Assembly: GCF_013432195.1 (NCBI RefSeq) | Contig: NZ_JACCDB010000001.1 | Span: 124,001 to 188,000 of the forward strand | Direction of reading: 5' to 3' | DNA: 64,000 bases | From: Tepidicella baoligensis | GTDB lineage: Bacteria; Pseudomonadota; Gammaproteobacteria; Burkholderiales; Burkholderiaceae_C | Program-made: the position numbers and the translations under genes | Shown: piece by piece, positions 49,424-63,750 of the stretch | How positions within the stretch are numbered: position 1 is the stretch's first letter | Layout: the number at the start of each line of letters is the position of its first letter | Notes under the pieces: generated by a model | What the model was told of the DNA's origin: nothing | What the model saw: only the letters and a program-made list of their open reading frames with translations | Database searches by the model: none

Positions 49424-50068
49424 TCAGGAACGCCCCGTCCCGCGATTGCGTTCCGCCAACGCCGCGATCAAGCCGTCGATCCCTCGGGCATTGATCTCTT
49501 GGGCAAACTGCCCTCGGTAGGTCTCCACCAGCCAGATGCCCAGCACGTTGATGTCGAACACCTTCCAGCCGTCGGCGGTCTTCTCCATGCGGTAGTCGAT
49601 CTGGATCGGCTCACCCCGTCCGCGCAGTTCGGAGCGGACCACCACCTCGGTGTCCTCCGGGCGCGAACGCATGGGGCGCAACACCAGGGTTTGATCGGTG
49701 AGCTGCCCCAGCGCCCCGGAATAGGTGCGTATGAGGAGGAGCTTGAATTCCTCCTGGAGCCGCTGGCGCTGCTCCGGCGACGCCTGGCGCCAGAAGCGCC
49801 CGACGGTGGAGGCAGTCATGCGGGTGAAGTTCACATGGGGCATGATCTTGGTATCGACCAGCTCCATGATGCGCCCCATGTCGCCTCCGCGCAGCGCGGC
49901 ATCGGCCTTGACCAGCTCGATCACCTCCCCAGCCACCCGTTCGATCAAGGCTTCGGGGGCTTCGAAGGTCTGGGCTTGCAACCAGGCAGGCATGGAGACC
50001 CAGGCCAGGACACCCAGGCCCATCCGGGCAAGACCCTGACGGCGGGAGCATACGTGTGTGGTGTTCAT
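49424..50068 (-). CDS. mlaC: Phospholipid shuttle protein MlaC
   Basis: This 214-residue periplasmic protein has a signal peptide (LARMGLGVLAWVSMPAWLQA) and the MlaC/Ttg2D pattern: MELVDTKIMPHVNFTRMTAS, then RTYSGALGQLTDQTLVLRP and a WKVFDINVLGIWLVETYR C-terminal core. MlaC ferries phospholipids between the outer-membrane MlaA complex and inner-membrane MlaFEDB. The ATG at 50068 begins 11 residues before the hydrophobic core; an upstream in-frame ATG at 50122 is less likely. A 93-nt gap separates it from mlaA. Confidence 0.93.
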   Translation of the reverse strand: MNTTHVCSRRQGLARMGLGVLAWVSMPAWLQAQTFEAPEALIERVAGEVIELVKADAALRGGDMGRIMELVDTKIMPHVNFTRMTASTVGRFWRQASPEQRQRLQEEFKLLLIRTYSGALGQLTDQTLVLRPMRSRPEDTEVVVRSELRGRGEPIQIDYRMEKTADGWKVFDINVLGIWLVETYRGQFAQEINARGIDGLIAALAERNRGTGRS

Positions 50069-50161
50069 GGGGTATGGTGGCAAGGTGTGGTTTGTATGCA
50101 TTCTGATCGAAAGCCTCATCAACGGTTCAACACGTTACTTTTGGTCACGATGGTGAGATCC

Positions 50162-50878
50162 TCAGTCGTCCAGATCGAAGCGCTCCTCCTCCACCGGACC
50201 TCGGGTCTGCGCAGCACGGCGCTGGAGATAGGTATCCCGGGTAAAGGTGTATTTATCGAGAGCGATGTTCTCCAGCATGTCTGTCGCAGGCAACAGGGTC
50301 GCGCGGGTATCTGTGATGCGCAGCGCGTAGAGGGAGTTTCGGGTCGGGATGTGGTCCACCCCCTGCGTCACCCAATCACCCTGACGGTCCACCACCAGAC
50401 CCAGGCCATCGCGAACGGACGACGGGCCGAAGAACGGCAGCACCAAATACGGCCCGGTCGGCACGCCCCAGCGGCCCAGGGTCTGCCCTATGTCGAGCCG
50501 GGTGCGCTCCAGGCCCATTTCAGTGGCGATGTCCAGCACCCCCGCCAAACCGAAAAAGGTGTTGACATTGAAGCGCATGAAATTCTCGGCAGCCTCCTTG
50601 GGTCGGGCCTGAAGCAACGCGTTCACGGACGACCAGAGATCGCGCAAATTACCGAAAAAGTTGCTCACCCCTGTGCGGATGGGCGAAGGCACGGTGTCGC
50701 GGTAAGCCACCGCCACGGGCCTGAGCACCGCCTCGTCCAGACCATCGTTGAAGCGCATGACTCCCCGGTTGAAAGGCTCCAGAGGATCTTGCGGATGCGC
50801 GTTCGGCCCTGTGGCGCAGCCGGTCAACAGCAGCATCGCCAGCAGCCCAGCTCCCAGGTGGACTCGTACCATAGCCAT
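50162..50878 (-). CDS. mlaA: Outer-membrane lipoprotein MlaA (VacJ)
   Basis: This 238-residue lipoprotein has a lipobox near Cys21 (MLLLTGCATG) and the VacJ core: DPLEPFNRGVMRFNDGLDEA, then VRTGVSNFF-like IRTGVSNFFGNLRDLWSSVN and WGVPTGPYLVLPFFGPSSVR. MlaA removes mislocalised phospholipid from the outer leaflet. The start at 50878 is chosen; a Met two codons later is equivalent. It is 7 nt after mlaD. Confidence 0.94.
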   Translation of the reverse strand: MAMVRVHLGAGLLAMLLLTGCATGPNAHPQDPLEPFNRGVMRFNDGLDEAVLRPVAVAYRDTVPSPIRTGVSNFFGNLRDLWSSVNALLQARPKEAAENFMRFNVNTFFGLAGVLDIATEMGLERTRLDIGQTLGRWGVPTGPYLVLPFFGPSSVRDGLGLVVDRQGDWVTQGVDHIPTRNSLYALRITDTRATLLPATDMLENIALDKYTFTRDTYLQRRAAQTRGPVEEERFDLDD

Positions 50879-50885
50879 TGTTTTT

Positions 50886-51383
50886 TTACTCCTTTGACGT
50901 GGATTGTGGCGGCGCACCTGCATCGGCGGCGTCGGCGGCCCGATTGAACAGGAACTGTCCGATCAGGTTTTCCAGCACCAGAGCCGATTGCGTCTGGGTG
51001 ATGACGTCACCCGGCGCCAGATTGTCGTCCATGAACCCCGGCTCGATGCCGACATACTGGTCACCCAGCAAACCGCTGGTCAGAATCTTGAACGAGCTGT
51101 CCTTGGGGAAAGCATAACGAGATTCCAGAGCGATCACCACCCGCGCCTGAAAGGTCTGGTCGTCGAAATCAATCGATTCGACCCGGCCCACCACCACGCC
51201 CGCGCTGCGCACGGCCGCCTTGGGTTTGAGGCCGCCAGCGTTGTCGAACATGGCGGTCACGCGGTAGGTGGGCTGAAAGCTCAGGCTCAACAGGTTGGCC
51301 GCCTGCAGGGCCAGGAACAGGATGGCCGCCCCGCCGATTAGCACGAACAGGCCTACCCACACATCAATTTTCGAACGCTGCAC
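50886..51383 (-). CDS. mlaD: MCE-domain protein MlaD
   Basis: This 165-residue protein has an N-terminal anchor (WVGLFVLIGGAAILFLALQA) and one MCE domain (YRVTAMFDNAGGLKPKAAVR, then AGVVVGRVESIDFD, LLGDQYVGIEPG). MlaD forms a periplasmic hexamer over MlaE and receives lipid from MlaC. It lies 19 nt after mlaE. Confidence 0.95.
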   Translation of the reverse strand: MQRSKIDVWVGLFVLIGGAAILFLALQAANLLSLSFQPTYRVTAMFDNAGGLKPKAAVRSAGVVVGRVESIDFDDQTFQARVVIALESRYAFPKDSSFKILTSGLLGDQYVGIEPGFMDDNLAPGDVITQTQSALVLENLIGQFLFNRAADAADAGAPPQSTSKE

Positions 51384-51402
51384 GCCCTTCTCCTTGTGAT
51401 CG

Positions 51403-52185
51403 TCAGATCGTGAACATCATCGCGGTCAGGATGAAATCGAAGCCCAGCACCGTCAGTGACGACATCACCACGGTGCGCGTGGTGGCCCGCGACACGCCTT
51501 CCGGCGTCGGGCGGGATTCGAACCCCTGCAACAAGGCGATGAAGGTGACCGTGAAACCGAACACCACGCTCTTGATGAGGCCGTTGCCGACATCCGCCCA
51601 CACGTCCACGCCGCTCTGGATTTGGCTCCAGAAAGCCCCTCCATCGACACCGATCATCAGCACGCCCACCACCCAGCTGCCGATGATGCCCATGACACTG
51701 AACACCGATGCGAGCAGGGGCATGACGATGACGCCGGCCCAGAAGCGCGGCGCAAGCACCCGGTCGATGGGATCGACCGCCATCATCTGCATCGCGCTGA
51801 TTTGCTCGCCCGACTTCATGAGGCCAATCTCGGCGGTGAGCGAGGTGCCCGCCCGGCCGGCGAACAGCAAGGCCGTGACCACCGGGCCCAGTTCGCGCAC
51901 CAGGCTGAGCGTGACCAGCAGGCCCAGCGCCTCGGACGAACCGTAGCGCTGCAGCGTGTAATAGCCCTGCAAGCCGAACACGAAGCCGACGAAAAGCCCG
52001 GACACCGCAATGATGATCAACGAGTAGTTGCCCAGAAAATGGATCTGGTCTCGGATCAGGCCAAACCGCCTGAAACTGCCCCAGGCCCCGAAGGCCAGGC
52101 GAAAGAACAGGCGGGCTCCCAGACCCATGTCGGCGAGTTTGGCGCGCGTCGCGCGGCCCACTTCGGCTGGATGCCAGCGATTCAT
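51403..52185 (-). CDS. mlaE: Phospholipid transporter permease MlaE
   Basis: This 260-residue inner-membrane permease has five to six membrane segments and the MlaE core: SLIIIAVSGLFVGFVFGLQG, LVRELGPVVTALLFAGRAGT and SAEIG-like TAEIGLMKSGEQISAM. The ATG at 52185 overlaps the mlaF stop by 4 nt and is preferred to a GTG-type or longer start at 52209. Near 51511-51530 the DNA resembles a tRNA T-loop but is ordinary coding sequence. Confidence 0.94.
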   Translation of the reverse strand: MNRWHPAEVGRATRAKLADMGLGARLFFRLAFGAWGSFRRFGLIRDQIHFLGNYSLIIIAVSGLFVGFVFGLQGYYTLQRYGSSEALGLLVTLSLVRELGPVVTALLFAGRAGTSLTAEIGLMKSGEQISAMQMMAVDPIDRVLAPRFWAGVIVMPLLASVFSVMGIIGSWVVGVLMIGVDGGAFWSQIQSGVDVWADVGNGLIKSVVFGFTVTFIALLQGFESRPTPEGVSRATTRTVVMSSLTVLGFDFILTAMMFTI

Positions 52186-53003
52186 GGCTTCCCTCCAGGC
52201 GGTTGACATCCAAAATCGTCGGCCACCGACGGACCCGGATAGTGAAAACGAACCGGCCCTTCGGGAGAAGCCGTCACGTACTGGCGAATCAATGGGTTGT
52301 CGCTGTGTCGGATCTCTTCTGGCGAGCCTTCCTGCGCGACTCGGCCGTTGGCCAACACGATGATGTGATCGGCCACAGCGAACGTGGCCTCCAGCTCGTG
52401 CGACACGATGATGCTGGTCAGCCCCAGTGTGTCGTTGAGCTGGCGAATCAGCCGGGCCGCGGTGCCCAGCGAAATCGGATCCAGGCCGGAAAACGGTTCG
52501 TCGTACATGACCAGCTCGGGGTCCAGGGCGATCGCCCGTGCCAGCGCGACCCGGCGGCTCATACCGCCCGACAACTCGCTCGGCATGAGATCGCGCGCGC
52601 CGCGCAGTCCGACGGCATGCAGCTTCATCAACACCACGTCCCGAATCAGCGCTTCCGACAGTTGGGTGTTCTCGCGCAGTGGAAAGGCTACGTTGTCGAA
52701 CACCGACTGGTCGGTGAACAGCGCACCGAACTGAAACAGCATGCCCATGCGCCGGCGGATGGCGTACAACCCTTTGCGATCGAGCAAGCCCACGTCCTGC
52801 CCATCGAACAGCACCTGGCCCGAAAGCGCACGGATTTGCCCGCCGATGAGACGAAGGGTCGTCGTCTTGCCACCGCCCGATGCGCCGAGCAGCACCGTGA
52901 TGCGGCCCTTGGGCAAGCGCAGGCTGACCCGGTCGAGCACGACCGGGCCATCACCGTAGCCGAAGCTGACATTCTTGAACTCGACCAGGGGCGCAGAAGA
53001 CAT
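52182..53003 (-). CDS. mlaF: Phospholipid transporter ATP-binding protein MlaF
   Basis: This 273-residue ABC ATPase has Walker A LLGASGGGKTTTLRLIGG, signature LSGGMSRRVALARAI, Walker B LVMYDEPFSGLDP and His loop IIVSHELEATF, closely matching MlaF. It opens mlaFEDACB, which maintains outer-membrane lipid asymmetry. The ATG at 53003 is preferred to a TTG at 53021. gltD lies 63 nt upstream on the same strand. Confidence 0.95.
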   Translation of the reverse strand: MSSAPLVEFKNVSFGYGDGPVVLDRVSLRLPKGRITVLLGASGGGKTTTLRLIGGQIRALSGQVLFDGQDVGLLDRKGLYAIRRRMGMLFQFGALFTDQSVFDNVAFPLRENTQLSEALIRDVVLMKLHAVGLRGARDLMPSELSGGMSRRVALARAIALDPELVMYDEPFSGLDPISLGTAARLIRQLNDTLGLTSIIVSHELEATFAVADHIIVLANGRVAQEGSPEEIRHSDNPLIRQYVTASPEGPVRFHYPGPSVADDFGCQPPGGKP

Positions 53004-53066
53004 GGTGGGTAAAAATGACAAAAGCTGGGGACACCAGCTTTTGAATCATAAGGGATAACCCCTGAA

Positions 53067-54542
53067 TCAGCGCGGCAGGTCGGAAAAGCCCATCAGGAAC
53101 TCATCCACCGCACGCGCGGCCTGACGGCCTTCGCGGATGGCCCACACCACCAACGACTGACCACGGCGCATGTCGCCAGCCGCAAACACCTTGGGCACAT
53201 TGGTGGCGTAGCCACCGGTGAAATCGGTGCTGGCCTTGGCGTTGCCGCGTGCGTCTTTCTCCACGCCAAAGGCATCCAGTACGGTGGCCACCGGATTTGT
53301 GAAACCCATGGCCAACAGCACCAGGTCGGCCCGGTATTCCTTTTCGGTGCCGGGAATCTCGACCAGTTTGCCATCCTTGAGCTCGACCTGGACTGTCTTG
53401 AGACCAGTGACCTTGCCCTTGGAGCCGACAAAGGCTTGGGTGGAGATGGCGAACTCGCGGGTGCAGCCCTCCTCGTGGCTGGAGGATGTGCGCAGCTTGA
53501 ACGGCCAGTAAGGCCAGGTCAACGCTTTGTTCTCCTGCTCGGGTGGCATGGGCATGACCTCGAACTGGGTCACGCTGGCCGCACCGTGGCGATTGCTGGT
53601 CCCCACACAGTCGGAGCCCGTGTCGCCGCCGCCGATCACGATGACATGCTTGCCATCAGCGCGGATCTGCTTCTTGATTTTGTCGCCGGCATTGACCTTG
53701 TTTTGCTGCGGCAGGAACTCCATCGCGAAGTGGATGCCATCCAGCTCCCGGCCCGGCACTGGCAGGTCACGGCTTTGCTCGGCGCCTCCGGCCAGAAGCA
53801 CGGCATCGAACTCGGCCTTGAGCTGTTCGGCCGACACCGTTTCCTTGGCGTCGTTGGTCACTTTGGCCGCCGGTCCTTCGGTCGGCAATGTCCCCACCAG
53901 CACGCCGGTGCGGAAGGTCACGCCTTCGGCCTGCATCTGCTCGATGCGGCGGTCGATCAGCCACTTTTCCATTTTGAAGTCGGGGATGCCGTAGCGCAGC
54001 AGCCCCCCGATGCGGTCGTTTTTTTCGAACACGGTCACGTCGTGGCCGGCGCGGGCCAGCTGCTGCGCCGCCGCCAGGCCGGCGGGACCGGAGCCGACCA
54101 CCGCGACTTTCTTGCCCGTCTTGATCTGGGCCGGACGGGGTTTGACCCATCCTTCGGCCCAGGCCTTGTCGATGATGGCACGCTCGATGGACTTGATGCC
54201 CACCGGATCGTCGTTCACGTTGAGGGTGCAGGCTGCCTCGCAGGGTGCCGGGCAGATACGACCGGTGAACTCCGGGAAATTGTTGGTGCTGTGCAGGACC
54301 GCGAGGGCGTTTTCCCAGTCTTGGCGATAGACCAGGTCGTTGAAGTCCGGAATGATGTTGTTGACCGGGCAGCCGTTGTTGCAAAACGGCGTGCCGCAGT
54401 CCATGCAGCGCGCGCCTTGGATCTGGGCCTGCTCGTCGGTCAGCCCAATGACGAATTCCTTGTAATGCTTCAGCCGCTCAGGCACGGGCTTGTAGCCCTC
54501 TTCCAGGCGCTCGTACTCCATGAAGCCGGTGATCTTTCCCAT
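53067..54542 (-). CDS. gltD: Glutamate synthase small subunit GltD
   Basis: This 491-residue flavoprotein supplies electrons from NADPH to GltB. The N-terminal domain holds iron-sulfur Cys residues 46, 49, 54 and 58 ([14 protein letters not shown]) and 97, 101 and 105 (CPAPCEAAC). FAD binding: [20 protein letters not shown] near residue 150; NADPH binding: [17 protein letters not shown]. It follows gltB after 30 nt. Together they make two glutamates from 2-oxoglutarate and glutamine, the sink for ammonia released by urease. Confidence 0.97.
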   Translation of the reverse strand: MGKITGFMEYERLEEGYKPVPERLKHYKEFVIGLTDEQAQIQGARCMDCGTPFCNNGCPVNNIIPDFNDLVYRQDWENALAVLHSTNNFPEFTGRICPAPCEAACTLNVNDDPVGIKSIERAIIDKAWAEGWVKPRPAQIKTGKKVAVVGSGPAGLAAAQQLARAGHDVTVFEKNDRIGGLLRYGIPDFKMEKWLIDRRIEQMQAEGVTFRTGVLVGTLPTEGPAAKVTNDAKETVSAEQLKAEFDAVLLAGGAEQSRDLPVPGRELDGIHFAMEFLPQQNKVNAGDKIKKQIRADGKHVIVIGGGDTGSDCVGTSNRHGAASVTQFEVMPMPPEQENKALTWPYWPFKLRTSSSHEEGCTREFAISTQAFVGSKGKVTGLKTVQVELKDGKLVEIPGTEKEYRADLVLLAMGFTNPVATVLDAFGVEKDARGNAKASTDFTGGYATNVPKVFAAGDMRRGQSLVVWAIREGRQAARAVDEFLMGFSDLPR

Positions 54543-54572
54543 GATTCGTATCCTCGGTATGGTTCAGCGGGT

Positions 54573-59312
<4,740 letters not shown>

Positions 59313-59345
59313 GCGGAACTCCTGAGACTGAGAACAAGAGTGCCG

Positions 59346-59374
59346 AGCATAGTGCAACGCGGCACAAAAGCCAA
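59346..59374 (-). promoter_or_regulatory. Predicted promoter of gltBD
   Basis: On the minus strand TTGGCT (59369-59374) and TATGCT (59346-59351) are 17 nt apart, an acceptable sigma-70 promoter about 35 bp upstream of the GTG start. Its -35 box sits against the AT-rich segment that follows the transposase gene. Called by eye. Confidence 0.4.
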
Positions 59375-59378
59375 GCAA

Positions 59379-59447
59379 ATTAATTGGGGTCAGAACATAT
59401 TAAATTTTCGTAAAGACATTGCGTTCAATTTATTGGGGACATATCAA
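59379..59447. repeat. AT-rich segment with two TTGGGG[T/A]CA direct repeats and a TAAATT/AATTTA inverted repeat
   Basis: This 69-bp segment is AT-rich in a GC-rich genome. It carries TTAATTGGGGTCA (59380-59392) and TTTATTGGGGACA (59429-59441), two near-identical direct repeats 49 bp apart, and the inverted pair TAAATT (59401-59406) and AATTTA (59427-59432). It lies immediately 3' of the IS200-like transposase gene. From memory, TGGGGTCAGA-type motifs often flank genes of this family, so it may be the element's end or its target motif. Confidence 0.5.
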
Positions 59448-60140
59448 TCAGGCCGATCGACGTGCTGGCCGCCCGGGCCGGCCTTTGGTGACCCTGCGCG
59501 ACGTTTGCTGGTGCAGAGAGCGAACGAAGCCTTCACTGCCCAGAGCCCAGCCCTTGAGGGCCGCATCGGTCAATCGCTGGCGCTCGGCCGCATCCAGTCC
59601 CTTGGCCACCAGCTCCGCATAGGCCATTTCTCGGGCAAACGGGGTATTGCCCAGCTCCCAGTAAGGCGCTGGAGCCACCAGCCAGCCTTCGGATCGCTGC
59701 CCGATGTAATGCCCCAGGCTTGACCAGGCAAACGCCTGCGGCGTCAACGCCAGCCCTTGGTGTACGGGTTCGGTGTCCAGCAACACCATGCAGGCCAGCA
59801 GCGCGTCTCCCGGCTCGACAACCGTACAGCGAAAACGCCCCTCCCACAGCGTACCGGTACGCCCATGGCGGAGATTGAAGCGTCGGACGTAGGCCCGCCC
59901 GACACCCTGCATCATTCGCGACAACGCCCCCTCGCTGGTCGGCGTCAGCAGCAGGTGAATCTGCGCATCCAGCAGCACATAAGCATGCACCCGAACCCCG
60001 TTGCTTCTGGCCTGTTCGGCCAGCAACGCCAACAAATCGGATCTGTCCTGCGCGTCTCGGCACACGACTTCGCCGTTGTTACCCCGCCAGATCACATGGT
60101 GGGGCAAACCGGGAACCGTCAGGCGAGGCAGGCGGGCCAT
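59448..60140 (-). CDS. REP-associated (IS200-like, Y1) transposase with degenerate HUH motif
   Basis: This 230-residue protein is a full-length relative of REP-associated tyrosine transposases (RAYT, Y1_Tnp domain about residues 5-130): RLPRLTVPGLPHHVIWRGNN at the N terminus and RHGRTGTLWEGRFR after the presumed catalytic Tyr84. The HUH metal motif, normally HVH in NHVHLL, reads Gln60-Ile61-His62, so one metal-binding His is missing; the usual ELNPVRAGL block is also eroded (DTEPVHQGL). The frame is intact, so it may be domesticated or recently inactivated. It is a single gene between gltB and an MFS gene, 9 nt after the MFS stop on the same strand. Confidence 0.85.
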   Translation of the reverse strand: MARLPRLTVPGLPHHVIWRGNNGEVVCRDAQDRSDLLALLAEQARSNGVRVHAYVLLDAQIHLLLTPTSEGALSRMMQGVGRAYVRRFNLRHGRTGTLWEGRFRCTVVEPGDALLACMVLLDTEPVHQGLALTPQAFAWSSLGHYIGQRSEGWLVAPAPYWELGNTPFAREMAYAELVAKGLDAAERQRLTDAALKGWALGSEGFVRSLHQQTSRRVTKGRPGRPARRSA

Positions 60141-60149
60141 GTGCCAGAT

Positions 60150-61403
60150 CTAAGCCGGATGCATGCGCCGCCATTGCCGCTGCAGCAACACGGCCAACAC
60201 CAAGCCGAGCACGCAGCAGGCCAGGTTAAACAACCAAGTCCAGTGCCAGCCGCCCGCCCGCGCCGCCAACCATGCCACCAGCGGCGGCGAGGCAAACTGC
60301 CCGAGCGACGACAACTGCTGCACCCAGCCTACGGTGGTGGAAACGGTTTGGGCGCTGGGCGCGAACTGCACCGCCAGGGCGAACAAGGTGCCCGGGATCA
60401 ACCCACCAAACGCGGAAAAGGCCAGCACCGCCAGGTATTGGATCGGTGGCCCGGCCCTGCCGTTGAACATGAGAAAAGCGCCAACCCCCATGGCCACAAA
60501 ACCGACAACCAACAAAACCATGGGGCGCACGCCTCGCGAGAGCAGACGCCCGGCCCCGATGTTGCCCAACACATTCACGCCGGCGGCCAACGCGGTGAGC
60601 GGACCGATCCATGCAACAGGCCAGCCAGCTTGGGTGTAGATGGTCGGCAGAAACCCCACCACCGCCAGCCATTGCCCGGAGTACATGAGAAAAGCCAGAG
60701 CCACCCACCACGGCCCGCTCGACGACAAAGTGTGCACCAACCGATGGGCCATGGCGGCGATCCACCCTTGCGAGGCGCCATCCCTGGGGGGGTCGGCAGG
60801 CACGAGACGCCAGACGCCGTAAGCAAAGACCAGCACCAGCAACGCCAGGATCATCCACGCCGCCCGCCAACCCAGCCACGCATACGCCCACGGACCGATC
60901 AACAGCGCCAGCGCGGTCCCCGTCGGCATGTACGCTCCCCAAAACCCCAGCGCTTGATGCAGTTTGGCGGGCGCATGCACCTGCCGCCGCAACAACACGG
61001 GGGCTGGCAAGACCGCCAGCAAAAAGCCCATGCCCTCCACCGCTCGGCTGGTCAACAGCCAAGGAGACGTGGGCGCGAGTGCCCCCAACAGGCTGCCCAC
61101 GGCCAGCAGACACAGCCCGGTCAGCATCACCCGCCGCGGGCCGAGTTTGTCCGCCAGCATGCCAGCGATCGCCCCCAACGACATCCCTGCCAGTTGGATG
61201 ATGGCCAGCATGAATCCGGCCTGAACCAGAGTCAGGCCCAGACTGTCGCCCAGCACAGGAATGGCAGGGGGCAGCTTGCCGATGTGCATGGCGCTGGCCA
61301 CCCCCACCCCGATGATCCATGCAGCCCCCCCCGATCCGGCATGCGGGGGCGTTGCAGGGACAGAGGACATGGGAACGGGTGCCATGTGCGTAGGCCGAGC
61401 CAT
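60150..61403 (-). CDS. Major facilitator superfamily transporter
   Basis: This 417-residue protein has about 12 hydrophobic segments and the MFS loop 2-3 motif (GMLADKLGPRRVMLTGL). It resembles members often annotated as cyanate or drug MFS transporters, but nothing in it fixes the substrate. Its ATG overlaps the dgt stop by one base (TGATG), so it is translated in series with dgt. Several Met codons in the first 12 residues leave the exact start open. Confidence 0.85.
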   Translation of the reverse strand: MARPTHMAPVPMSSVPATPPHAGSGGAAWIIGVGVASAMHIGKLPPAIPVLGDSLGLTLVQAGFMLAIIQLAGMSLGAIAGMLADKLGPRRVMLTGLCLLAVGSLLGALAPTSPWLLTSRAVEGMGFLLAVLPAPVLLRRQVHAPAKLHQALGFWGAYMPTGTALALLIGPWAYAWLGWRAAWMILALLVLVFAYGVWRLVPADPPRDGASQGWIAAMAHRLVHTLSSSGPWWVALAFLMYSGQWLAVVGFLPTIYTQAGWPVAWIGPLTALAAGVNVLGNIGAGRLLSRGVRPMVLLVVGFVAMGVGAFLMFNGRAGPPIQYLAVLAFSAFGGLIPGTLFALAVQFAPSAQTVSTTVGWVQQLSSLGQFASPPLVAWLAARAGGWHWTWLFNLACCVLGLVLAVLLQRQWRRMHPA

Positions 61404-62581
61404 CAGTCGAACAGCCTGGTCCCGGTCAAGCGGGCATGCTCCCGGATGGCAAAGCGGTCCGTCATCCCGGCAATGTAGTCCGCCACCCGGCGACGCAGGC
61501 TGTATCCGGGATCCGCAGGCCCCGGTGGCGGCATCTCCTCGGGCGCCTGGTGATAGGCCCGGTACAAATCCGTCACGACGGTCCGGGCCCGTTGCGTCGT
61601 CTCCACCACCTGCGGGTGCCGGTAAAGGTTGAGCATCAGAAACCGCTTCAACGCGGCGGACGCCTCCCGCATGGGCTCAGAGAAGCGGACCAGCGGCGCC
61701 ATGCGGCGGACATCGTCCACATGCTGGACACCCGACTCACGGATGGCCGCGCCAGTGGCCTCGATCACGTCATAGACCTGTTCGCTGAGCATGCGCCGAA
61801 TCGACTCGTACAACACGCGCCTGCCTTTGAGCGAGGGGTACTCGCGCAACACCTCGCGCCTGTGCCGATCGAACAAGGACACCACCTCCAATTGCTCCAG
61901 GGTCAACAGGCCAGAGCGCACCCCGTCGTCGATATCGTGCGCGTTGTAGGCGATTTCATCGGCCAGATTGGCGAGCTGGGCTTCCAGCGAGGGCGATTGA
62001 CCGATCAGAAAGCGCTGGCCAACCCCCCCAGGCTCGCGGCTCTCCAACCATTGGGCATTGGCCCGCGAACAGTGTTTGAGAATGCCTTCGCGGGTTTCGA
62101 AACACAGGTTCAAACCGCTGAATGCAGGATAGCGCTCTTCCAGCTCATCCACCACCCGCAGACTCTGCATGTTGTGCTCAAACCCCCCCACGGGGTCGTG
62201 TGGCGAAGGCACATGCGCGGCGTCACCCTCGGCATGCATGCAGGCATTGAGGGCATCCTGGCCGGCATGCCCGAAGGGGGTATGCCCCAGATCATGCGCC
62301 AGGGAAATCGCCTCCACCAGGTCTTCATTCAGCCTCAGGCTGCGCGCGATGCTGCGTGCCAGCTGCGCCACTTCCAGCGAATGGGTCAGACGGGTGCGGA
62401 ACAGGTCGCCTTCGTGATTGAGGAACACCTGAGTCTTGTACACCAGCCGGCGGAAAGCGGTGGAGTGGATGACACGGTCGCGATCGCGCTGAAAATCATT
62501 GCGCGTCGGCGCAGGAGGCTCTGGATAGCGGCGCCCCCGGCTGAACCGAGGATCGCACGCATACGCTGCACAAGCCATCAC
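61403..62581 (-). CDS. dgt: Deoxyguanosinetriphosphate triphosphohydrolase-like protein
   Basis: This 392-residue HD-domain protein matches dGTPase-like proteins that split dNTP into nucleoside and triphosphate. HD-site elements: [18 protein letters not shown], then [19 protein letters not shown]; also [11 protein letters not shown] near the N terminus and [14 protein letters not shown]. The symbol is by family; short homologs like this form the dGTPase-like subgroup. It follows aroB after 9 nt, as often in betaproteobacteria. Confidence 0.9.
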   Translation of the reverse strand: MMACAAYACDPRFSRGRRYPEPPAPTRNDFQRDRDRVIHSTAFRRLVYKTQVFLNHEGDLFRTRLTHSLEVAQLARSIARSLRLNEDLVEAISLAHDLGHTPFGHAGQDALNACMHAEGDAAHVPSPHDPVGGFEHNMQSLRVVDELEERYPAFSGLNLCFETREGILKHCSRANAQWLESREPGGVGQRFLIGQSPSLEAQLANLADEIAYNAHDIDDGVRSGLLTLEQLEVVSLFDRHRREVLREYPSLKGRRVLYESIRRMLSEQVYDVIEATGAAIRESGVQHVDDVRRMAPLVRFSEPMREASAALKRFLMLNLYRHPQVVETTQRARTVVTDLYRAYHQAPEEMPPPGPADPGYSLRRRVADYIAGMTDRFAIREHARLTGTRLFD

Positions 62582-62590
62582 GCGCCAGCC

Positions 62591-63709
62591 TCAAACACAA
62601 CAAGCATCGACCACCTCGGCGACCCATGCGTCGGGAGCCGGGCGCACATGGGCCTGGCCGGCGTCGTCGACCAGCACGAAGCGGATCTCCCCCGCTTCGG
62701 CCTTTTTGTCCACGCGCATCAATTCCAGATAACGCGCGGCGTTGTTCACTCCCAATCTGGGGCCCGACACGGGCAGGCCCGCCCGCTGGATCAGCGTGCG
62801 CAGCCGCTCCACCCCTGCAGCCGACAACAGGCCCATGCGGTGCGACAGCGTGGCCGCCATGACCATGCCGCAGCCAACGGCCTCCCCATGCAGCCACTCT
62901 CCATAGCCCAGACCCGCCTCGATGGCATGCCCGAATGTGTGGCCAAAATTCAGAATGGCCCGCAGGCCGGACTCGCGTTCATCCAGCCCCACCACCCTGG
63001 CCTTGATTTCGCAACTCCGCTGGACCGCATGGGCCAGAGCGGTGGGATCACAGCGCCGCAAGTCTTCCATGTGGGCTTCCAGCCAGTCGAGAAAAGCCAG
63101 GTCGTGAATCGGCCCGTACTTGATGACTTCGGCGAGTCCGGCGCTGAGCTCACGCACCGGCAATGACCGGAGCACATCCAAGTCACACACCACCTTTCGG
63201 GGCTGATAGAACGCCCCGATCATGTTCTTGCCCAAGGGATGGTTGATCGCGGTTTTCCCGCCCACCGACGAGTCCACTTGCGCCAGCAAGGTGGTCGGCA
63301 CCTGAACAAAAGGCACACCGCGCATGTAGCATGCTGCGGCAAACCCGGTCATGTCCCCCACCACGCCGCCACCCAAAGCAAACAGCACCGTCTTGCGGTC
63401 ACAGCCCTGTTGCAGCAAGGCGTCAAAAATCCGGTTCAGGGACTGCCACGTCTTGTACTGCTCGCCGTCCGGCAACACCACGGTATGCACGCGCCCATAG
63501 ATGCCAGCGAGCACGCGAGCGAGTCGGTCGCCGTACAAAGGGGCCACCGTGTCGTTGGTCACGATCATGGCCTGTGCTGCCCGAGGCAAGTCCTGCCACG
63601 TGCTGGTCACATCCAGCAAGCCGCTGCCAATGAGGATGGGATAGCTGCGCTCGCCCAGATCGATCGTGACCTGGGCGGAACCTCCCTGGGTGATGGAAGT
63701 GTCTGCCAT
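62591..63709 (-). CDS. aroB: 3-dehydroquinate synthase AroB
   Basis: This 372-residue enzyme makes dehydroquinate in the shikimate pathway using NAD and zinc. Hallmarks: [75 protein letters not shown] and [12 protein letters not shown]. The start MADTSITQG at 63709 fits the family; the open frame upstream runs into aroK. It is 41 nt after aroK. Confidence 0.96.
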   Translation of the reverse strand: MADTSITQGGSAQVTIDLGERSYPILIGSGLLDVTSTWQDLPRAAQAMIVTNDTVAPLYGDRLARVLAGIYGRVHTVVLPDGEQYKTWQSLNRIFDALLQQGCDRKTVLFALGGGVVGDMTGFAAACYMRGVPFVQVPTTLLAQVDSSVGGKTAINHPLGKNMIGAFYQPRKVVCDLDVLRSLPVRELSAGLAEVIKYGPIHDLAFLDWLEAHMEDLRRCDPTALAHAVQRSCEIKARVVGLDERESGLRAILNFGHTFGHAIEAGLGYGEWLHGEAVGCGMVMAATLSHRMGLLSAAGVERLRTLIQRAGLPVSGPRLGVNNAARYLELMRVDKKAEAGEIRFVLVDDAGQAHVRPAPDAWVAEVVDACCV

Positions 63710-63750
63710 AAGCCCCGCAGTGTAGCCGCAGCAGCCATCAGCGCGCCGGC

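Noticed and set aside
51505-51530. tRNA T-loop-like sequence (GGATTCGAACCCC) suggesting a tRNA
   Set aside because: No acceptor, D or anticodon arms fit around it, and it encodes conserved MlaE sequence in frame.
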